A stretch of DNA of 18,588 nucleotides from JAQXDR01 sp038138625 (lineage in GTDB: Bacteria > Pseudomonadota > Alphaproteobacteria > Rhodobacterales > Rhodobacteraceae). Both the position numbers and the translations under genes were made by a program. The stretch lies in assembly GCA_038138625.1 (NCBI GenBank), contig JAYQEA010000079.1, positions 1-18,588 on the forward strand, given 5' to 3'. The number at the start of each line of letters is the position of its first letter. Position 1 is the first letter of the stretch. Of the stretch, positions 14,223 through 18,588 are shown one piece after another. The notes beneath the pieces were generated by a model. It saw only the letters and a program-made list of their open reading frames with translations. It ran no database searches and was not told where the DNA came from.

Positions 14223-15314
14223 TTAATCTGTCCCAGCCAGCTTGGAAATGGCTTTTTGCAGGCTTGCGACGTCGCGGAACAACCGCGGGAGCCGTCTGGA
14301 AGATTTATATATTTCCATATGCGTTTCCATTGCAACCGCCGGATAGCCCATCATCACGCGCCCAGCGGGAACTTTGCTCAGTGCTTTTGTTGCCCCCGTC
14401 AGGATAACATTATCGCCTATGGTGACATTGTCACTCACCCCGGCTTGCCCCCCGATCACAACATTTCTTCCCAGAACCGTCGACCCCGCTATACCGGCCT
14501 GCGCACACAACAAGCAATTAGGCCCTGTGACGACGTTGTGACCAACCTGAACCAAACTATCCATCTTTGTTCCCGATCCGATCCGCGTATCACGCACCGT
14601 ACCCCGATCAATCGAACTATTGGCCCCAATTTCCACATCATCACCAATTGTGACACCACCAAGCGAATGAATTCTTGCCCAAGCCTGTTCACGATCAGTG
14701 CCGACTTTACCAAGGGTTTGGCGCGCCACTTCAACCCCCGACGGCTCCGGCGTAACAAACGAAAAGCCGTCACCACCGATGGCTGCACCAATCTGCGCCA
14801 CAAAGCGCGCACCAATTGTCACATTATGGGCAATACGCACCCCCGCGTGGATCATAGCATCCGGTCCAATGACCGATCCACACCCCACGTAGACCTGCGG
14901 ACCCAGCACCGATCCCTGTCCGATTCGAGCGCCACGCGTCACGACACTGAAAGGTCCGATAGATACATCGTCGTCAATTTCAGCCTCCGGATGTATATCG
15001 GCAAGTTCCGAGATTCCCTCAGGGTATCCCGCACCTTGATCCAGTGCAGCGGACAACCCTGACAGGGCAAACCGCGGGCGCGATGCTAACAACGCAGCTT
15101 TCAGTCCAAAAGACCTCCAATCAGTGCCTGCCACCACCATCGCAACGCGTGCTTTGCTGCTTTCGAGATCCGCCAAAAATTCCGGCTTCATGGCCAAAGC
15201 GATGTCGTCAACGTCTGCCTCGGCCGGTTCGGCCACTCCGAAAATTCTAAGATCCCCCGCCCCTTCGAACGGAAGACCCAAACCGTTGGCTATCTCTTCA
15301 ACTGTATAGGACAT
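14223..15314 (-). CDS. lpxD: UDP-3-O-(3-hydroxyacyl)glucosamine N-acyltransferase, LpxD family
   Basis: LpxD moves a 3-hydroxyacyl chain from ACP to the amine of UDP-3-O-acylglucosamine in lipid A synthesis, at the cytoplasmic side of the inner membrane. The 363-residue protein has an N-terminal uridine-binding domain (about 1-105). A left-handed beta helix of hexapeptide repeats follows (about 108-310), with IGPFSVVT, IGPDAMIHAGVRIAHNVTIG, GGDGFSF and DSLVQVGHNV. H259 in that last block matches the catalytic histidine of E. coli LpxD (H239). Start ATG 15314 has GAGGG close upstream. It is not in the common bamA-lpxD-fabZ-lpxA cluster but between an L,D-transpeptidase gene (29-bp gap) and an ACP gene. 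It may be a second LpxD or the relocated only copy. Confidence 0.92.
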   Translation of the reverse strand: MSYTVEEIANGLGLPFEGAGDLRIFGVAEPAEADVDDIALAMKPEFLADLESSKARVAMVVAGTDWRSFGLKAALLASRPRFALSGLSAALDQGAGYPEGISELADIHPEAEIDDDVSIGPFSVVTRGARIGQGSVLGPQVYVGCGSVIGPDAMIHAGVRIAHNVTIGARFVAQIGAAIGGDGFSFVTPEPSGVEVARQTLGKVGTDREQAWARIHSLGGVTIGDDVEIGANSSIDRGTVRDTRIGSGTKMDSLVQVGHNVVTGPNCLLCAQAGIAGSTVLGRNVVIGGQAGVSDNVTIGDNVILTGATKALSKVPAGRVMMGYPAVAMETHMEIYKSSRRLPRLFRDVASLQKAISKLAGTD

Positions 15315-15343
15315 ACGACCCTCACAACTTGCGAGGAACAGCT

Positions 15344-16957
15344 TTAGCTCTCTGCGCGGCCTAACGCCACCCCTTGCGCCCGCAACGCCTGCCAGACTTT
15401 CGCGTCGCGATCATAGATGTCCTGCCGAAACTGCAGATCCCCCTTCGGCGATACATAGGCTGTCCGGTACACCAAATGGACGGGTACGTCTTTGACAAGA
15501 TCAATCTGCGTTTCCTCGTTGGTTCGCAAAATTGACTGGAAATACGCCTCTGGATTGTCCGTTTGCAAAGCCAGCAGTTCATAAGCAAAATCATGCGGGT
15601 CGTTCAGTCGAACGCAGCCATGGCTGAAGGTACGCTGCTCCCGGGCGAAAAGATGCCGCTGCGGCGTATCATGCAAATAGATGTTGTGACGGTTGGGAAA
15701 CATAAACTTGACGCTCCCCAAAGCGTTTCCCGACCCAGGTGGTTGACGCATTCCGAACGGAAATGTCTCTTCGGTAAACTCGGCAAAGTCGAATCCGCGC
15801 TCGACGACATTGCCCTCGTCATCGGTCAGTTCAAGGTAGTCGTGCGCCGTGGGGTCAAGTTGCATGGCAGGCAGGTATTCCCCGACAACAATGGACCGTG
15901 GGACGTACCAGCTTGGGTTGATAACCATGTGTTCCATGATATCAGAAAACTCAGGCGTTTGACGGTCGGTATCCTTATGTCCCACGACGGACCGCGTCTC
16001 GAACGTAATTTTGCCATCGTCAATAATACGCGCTTTGAAGTCGGTCAGATTAACCCAAACGTGGCGCTCTCCCAATCCGTCTTCGAAATTGATCCAGCGC
16101 TCACGCTCCATGGCCACCACAACGGACTCAAGACGTTTTTCGGGTGAAATATTCAGCATAGCAAGCGTGCCCGACCCAGCAATGCCATCCGGCTCAAGAC
16201 CGTGATCACGCTGGAACGCCTCGACGGCTGCTTTCATTCGCCGGTCGTAGACCGTCTCTAACCTATGGGGCAGATATCCCATCTTTATCAGACGGTTACG
16301 AAGAGGAACAACGCTCTTGCCCGTATCCCCTGGACGCAGCGTCCGCACCTCTACTGTAGGCCCCCAACCGCCCCGGGATATGGCGTGCTCCAGCCGTACC
16401 TTTGCATGCAACAGTCTCGCATATTCTGGTGATTGGGGCGGTAGGCGTGCAAATCCTTCGCTGGGGGAACCGTCCAGGATCAAATTAAGCAGATCGAGAT
16501 CGTCACGGCGTGTCACGCGGCGCACCATGCTTTCATCTATTGAAGACGGCTTTAGCAGGCCTGATTGCACGGCATGTGCATATTTAAGATACGCGCGACT
16601 GAGGGCGACTTCAATTTCACCCAAACGGCGCCCGCCTTGAGCGCTGCTCATCATCTCTATGAGCGCTGCCGGATCGAAACGTCTTGCGGGCAAACCATGA
16701 TGTTTCGCCTGCATAAAGGCTGCTATCAACGCCTCGCGACGCGCAAGTCCCTGCGCATCATTGGCGGTCCAGAAAGGTTGGTAATTCCAAGCACGGTAGA
16801 ATTCTTCAATGCCAGATTTTTGTGTCGCAAATTCGGCCACAGCCTGCTTGAAAGCAGTAGACGTGGCCGAGACAGGTGCAGACATTCCTAAAAGCAGGGT
16901 GGCAACCGTAGCGGCACGTTTTGCAAAACGAGCAAACCTATATGCGGTTGAGGCCAT
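15344..16957 (-). CDS. Periplasmic L,D-transpeptidase, YcbB/LdtD type
   Basis: The family makes 3-3 crosslinks between diaminopimelate residues in peptidoglycan, and such enzymes are insensitive to most penicillins. The 537-residue product begins with a Sec-type signal peptide: a basic N-region, a hydrophobic core around residues 16-26 and likely cleavage after VSA at 31. Then come a helical scaffold region (about 35-200), a peptidoglycan-binding domain at about 207-270 (LRPGDTGKSVVPLRNRL, VEAFQRDHGLEPDGIAGSGT) and the YkuD catalytic domain. That domain ends in YLHDTP (residues 427-432) and FSHGCVRL (444-451), with catalytic C448. This order and size match E. coli YcbB/LdtD. AAGGAG lies 7 nt before ATG 16957, which settles the start against a longer open frame to 17101. 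It is the first gene of the lpxD-acp-FabF-like run and is divergent from the MepK-like gene. Confidence 0.95.
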   Translation of the reverse strand: MASTAYRFARFAKRAATVATLLLGMSAPVSATSTAFKQAVAEFATQKSGIEEFYRAWNYQPFWTANDAQGLARREALIAAFMQAKHHGLPARRFDPAALIEMMSSAQGGRRLGEIEVALSRAYLKYAHAVQSGLLKPSSIDESMVRRVTRRDDLDLLNLILDGSPSEGFARLPPQSPEYARLLHAKVRLEHAISRGGWGPTVEVRTLRPGDTGKSVVPLRNRLIKMGYLPHRLETVYDRRMKAAVEAFQRDHGLEPDGIAGSGTLAMLNISPEKRLESVVVAMERERWINFEDGLGERHVWVNLTDFKARIIDDGKITFETRSVVGHKDTDRQTPEFSDIMEHMVINPSWYVPRSIVVGEYLPAMQLDPTAHDYLELTDDEGNVVERGFDFAEFTEETFPFGMRQPPGSGNALGSVKFMFPNRHNIYLHDTPQRHLFAREQRTFSHGCVRLNDPHDFAYELLALQTDNPEAYFQSILRTNEETQIDLVKDVPVHLVYRTAYVSPKGDLQFRQDIYDRDAKVWQALRAQGVALGRAES

Positions 16958-17269
16958 GCTATTGCTCCTTTTCGGGTGATGACACGCACTCCGTTTTCCA
17001 GAGCGAATCAAATACTGTCTATGCATTTTTTCGTGATTACCTGCCATTGAAACGACCATGGTGCAGTCTTGCACAGGGTAAAAACTTTGCATCACATTCA
17101 ATCTTGCGCAAAAAACCGCTCAAATCAGCACATTGAATGGCAGAGTGATTCGGAAAACACTTTGTGAAACAATTCAAATGTGTCATAAAAACGAAGCCTT
17201 CTGGGGATGAGCGGGCGTTTGCTGTGCAATGTCACAGCGTGTTGGGATAGTGATGGGACAGGCAACCCC
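16958..17269. promoter_or_regulatory. Divergent intergenic region between the L,D-transpeptidase and MepK-like genes
   Basis: This 312-bp region holds no supported gene and must contain promoters for both directions. On the plus strand TTGTGA (17162-17167), a 16-nt spacer and CATAAA (17184-17189) make a weak promoter candidate. GTGCA-GTCT-TGCAC at 17061-17074 is a perfect 5-bp dyad that could be an operator. No CtrA-like box was seen. Nothing else stands out. Confidence 0.45.
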
Positions 17270-17836
17270 ATGAACGCAAAAGCGCAAAGTTTTTCGCGCC
17301 GGGCTCTTTTGGGGGCCTTCGCAGCTACGGCAGTGTCTGCCGCACCGACCTTTTCGAAAGCTGCGGGCTTCCTGAGGGGCGGGGGGGACATCCGAAAAAT
17401 CCACATGTTTTCTGGCAGGTCCGGAGAGCGGATAAAGATGGTTTATTGGCTCGACGGAAAATACATCCCTGAGGCGATCTCTGAAATCAGTCATTTTTTT
17501 CGTGACTGGCGGACCGGTCAGGTCAAGCAAGTGGATGTTCGAGCCATTGATATCATGGCCGCATCCCACAATATTATGGATGCCAGCGAACCTTACCAAT
17601 TGTTGTCAGGGTATCGAAGTCCACAGACCAACCAAATGCTACGCAACCGATCACGCAGCGTTGCGCGGAATTCTTTACATATGCAAGGGCAGGCTGCTGA
17701 TCTGAGACTGGCCACAAGATCCGTGGGTCAGATGGCTAGAGCAGCAGCGTCTTGCCGTGCCGGCGGTGTTGGAAGCTATGCTTCGTCGAACTTTGTTCAC
17801 ATGGACTGCGGAGACGTACGCACCTGGGGTGGTTAG
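17270..17836 (+). CDS. Exported DUF882 / YcbK (MepK)-type zinc endopeptidase
   Basis: This 188-residue M15-like metallopeptidase belongs to the family of E. coli MepK (YcbK), which cuts 3-3 crosslinks in peptidoglycan. The N-terminus has twin arginines, SRRALLGAF (residues 9-17), then a hydrophobic stretch and small residues, consistent with Tat export. The catalytic block LHMQGQAADLRL gives H137 and D144, and NFVHMDCGDVRTWGG gives H177; these are the expected zinc ligands. LLSGYRSPQTNQML (111-124) is the usual substrate-side motif. ATG 17270 is chosen because it places the signal at the start and an AGG-rich site lies about 8 nt upstream. The open frame reaches back to 17207 but that extension spoils the signal. 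It is transcribed away from the L,D-transpeptidase gene that makes its presumed substrate. Confidence 0.92.
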   Translation: MNAKAQSFSRRALLGAFAATAVSAAPTFSKAAGFLRGGGDIRKIHMFSGRSGERIKMVYWLDGKYIPEAISEISHFFRDWRTGQVKQVDVRAIDIMAASHNIMDASEPYQLLSGYRSPQTNQMLRNRSRSVARNSLHMQGQAADLRLATRSVGQMARAAASCRAGGVGSYASSNFVHMDCGDVRTWGG

Positions 17837-18058
17837 GACAAATCCGACCGACGTAGCTTTTCCAAAGCCAACGCGCAGCCACGGAGAAGCCCCGAATGCA
17901 TCGGTCGTTCTGATATTTTCAAGATTACTGTTTACGTTAAACGCTGACATCCGTGTTGGCGATGCCTCCGCTTTGCATAACATGTAAACCAATTACCTAA
18001 ACGCACACCAATACTGCAATTACATTATCACAACAAACCAACGAAGGACTGATTTATC
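17837..18058. other. Spacer between the MepK-like gene and tRNA-Asp
   Basis: No coding region is supported in these 222 bp. The only structure seen is a short dyad, GTTTA-CGT-TAAAC, at 17930-17942. No hairpin with a T-run was found for either flanking gene. Confidence 0.4.
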
Positions 18059-18135
18059 TGGCGCGGTTGACGGGACTCGAACCCGCGACCCCCGGCGTGA
18101 CAGGCCGGTACTCTAACCAACTGAGCTACAACCGC
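18059..18135 (-). tRNA. tRNA-Asp (anticodon GTC)
   Basis: The minus strand folds as a full 77-nt tRNA. The acceptor stem GCGGTTG pairs with CAACCGC, the discriminator base is G, and CCA is encoded in the gene. The D-arm carries AGTTGGTTA. The anticodon arm is CCGGC-CTGTCAC-GCCGG with anticodon GTC, and the T-arm has TTCGAGT. GTC reads aspartate GAC/GAU. With G34, this is the tRNA that queuosine modification and then GluQRS (gluQ, same window) would act on. Confidence 0.97.
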
Positions 18136-18168
18136 TCGCTGCCGCTTGTCGATCCAAGCGTGTTCGTG

Positions 18169-18197
18169 CTTCTATGTCCCGTCCCATGCCCCGTCAA
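18169..18197 (-). promoter_or_regulatory. Sigma70-type promoter of tRNA-Asp
   Basis: On the minus strand TTGACG (18197-18192) is followed by exactly 17 nt and TAGAAG (18174-18169), five and four matches to the -35 and -10 consensus. Transcription would start near 18162, giving a 5' leader of about 27 nt before the tRNA. A 5-bp dyad, CGGTT-TTCC-AACCG, lies just upstream at 18199-18212. Confidence 0.6.
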
Positions 18198-18529
18198 GCG
18201 GTTTTCCAACCGATTTGCTCTTCTAGAGAAGTTTGTCCCAAACAATACCTTTACGAACGCCGCTTAGCCCCTGTCTGCCTACCTCCAAACATCAAAGATC
18301 TACATCGGTTGTAAAGGTATGAAGCCCCGATTATCGCATGGCGACAGTTGAAAACAGCCATTCTCCCCAATCCACGGCGCGCTATGTCGTCTTGGCTTCG
18401 CTTATACGTGCATTGGAATGTCCCGCAAAATTTCACCAAAAATGGCTCGGTCGGTCCAAAACAGTGTGGACATGTCATGGAATTGTTGCACTCCTTTGAC
18501 TTGGTATTTTTCCACCAAAGAGAAACATC
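18198..18529. other. Unassigned region upstream of tRNA-Asp
   Basis: No convincing gene is present. Open frames of 60-75 codons on both strands overlap one another and have no recognisable family content. A perfect 10-bp inverted repeat, ATACCTTTAC at 18245-18254 and GTAAAGGTAT at 18311-18320, encloses 56 bp. GTCCA and TGGAC form a smaller dyad at 18454-18471. It could be regulatory, an unrecognised RNA or decayed sequence. Confidence 0.35.
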
Positions 18530-18588
18530 ATGTTGATCAGCCCCACCAAAGTGGTCCAGTTTGATTGTCAGTGCATGACTGGCCTTTG
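18530..18588 (+). CDS. Possible start of an unidentified gene cut by the right edge
   Basis: ATG at 18530 opens a frame that stays open for 19 codons to the window end (MLISPTKVVQFDCQCMTGL). AAGAGA lies about 6 nt upstream and could serve as a ribosome-binding site. TTGACT at 18496-18501 could be a -35 box, but no good -10 follows. The fragment is too short to assign and may not be a gene. Confidence 0.25.
   Translation, partial: MLISPTKVVQFDCQCMTGL

Noticed and set aside
16958..17101. Longer N-terminus for the L,D-transpeptidase
   Set aside because: ATG 16957 has a perfect AAGGAG site and puts the signal peptide first; the extension has neither.
18251..18478. 75-codon minus-strand frame with CPHC
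   Set aside because: It overlaps a similar-sized plus-strand frame, has no clear ribosome site or known family, and contains the inverted-repeat region.
18420..18588. Possible insertion-sequence end at the right edge
   Set aside because: GGTCCA-type repeats and a CCAC/GTGG dyad suggested an IS terminus, but no transposase motif or target duplication is visible within the window.
1..18588. CRISPR array, prophage or integrated element
   Set aside because: No regularly spaced repeats, integrase, phage or plasmid genes were found; gene content is housekeeping throughout.

Overview
The window looks like the chromosome of a Roseobacter-group alphaproteobacterium (Rhodobacteraceae). Evidence: a ctrA gene next to a DUF1153/SciP gene, a folate-type TrmFO, a stand-alone GluQRS, an ECHDC3-like crotonase, and the protein sequences as a whole, which read like marine Rhodobacterales versions. 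Base composition is close to balanced by eye and codon use looks even, with no obvious foreign island. The assignment rests on recognition of protein families, not on a search.

Layout. 1-1404 (-): soluble methyl-accepting chemotaxis protein with a C-terminal sensor domain, running off the left edge. 1458-1910 (-): degenerate IscU/SufU-like protein. 1980-2345 (+): hisI, whose stop overlaps that of convergent gluQ (2342-3214, -). 3301-5473 (-): trmFO preceded by an ECHDC3-like crotonase. 5530-5961 (+): PaaI-type hotdog thioesterase, divergent from the crotonase. 5983-10961 (-): ctrA, ligA and recG in one direction, with recG translationally coupled to ligA through a TTG start. 11057-11335 (-): sciP, directly upstream of ctrA, with a CtrA-like box between them. 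11469-12611 (+): mnmA with a good sigma70-type promoter. 12705-16957 (-): a tight four-gene envelope run in the order L,D-transpeptidase, LpxD-like acyltransferase, acyl carrier protein, FabF-like condensing enzyme. 17270-17836 (+): divergent MepK/YcbK-type (DUF882) endopeptidase with a Tat-like signal. 18059-18135 (-): tRNA-Asp(GTC) with its promoter. The right edge holds mostly unassigned DNA.

How the genes work together. Three genes modify or charge tRNA (gluQ, trmFO, mnmA) and a tRNA gene is also present. ctrA and sciP form a cell-cycle/motility regulator and its inhibitor, and they share the strand with the DNA repair and replication genes ligA and recG. The most system-like part is 12705-17836: a dedicated acyl carrier protein, condensing enzyme and second-type LpxD are joined to a 3-3 crosslinking L,D-transpeptidase. 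A predicted 3-3 crosslink hydrolase is transcribed away from the same intergenic region. This suggests joint control of outer-membrane acyl lipid supply and peptidoglycan crosslinking. The families are established; the joint function is inference.
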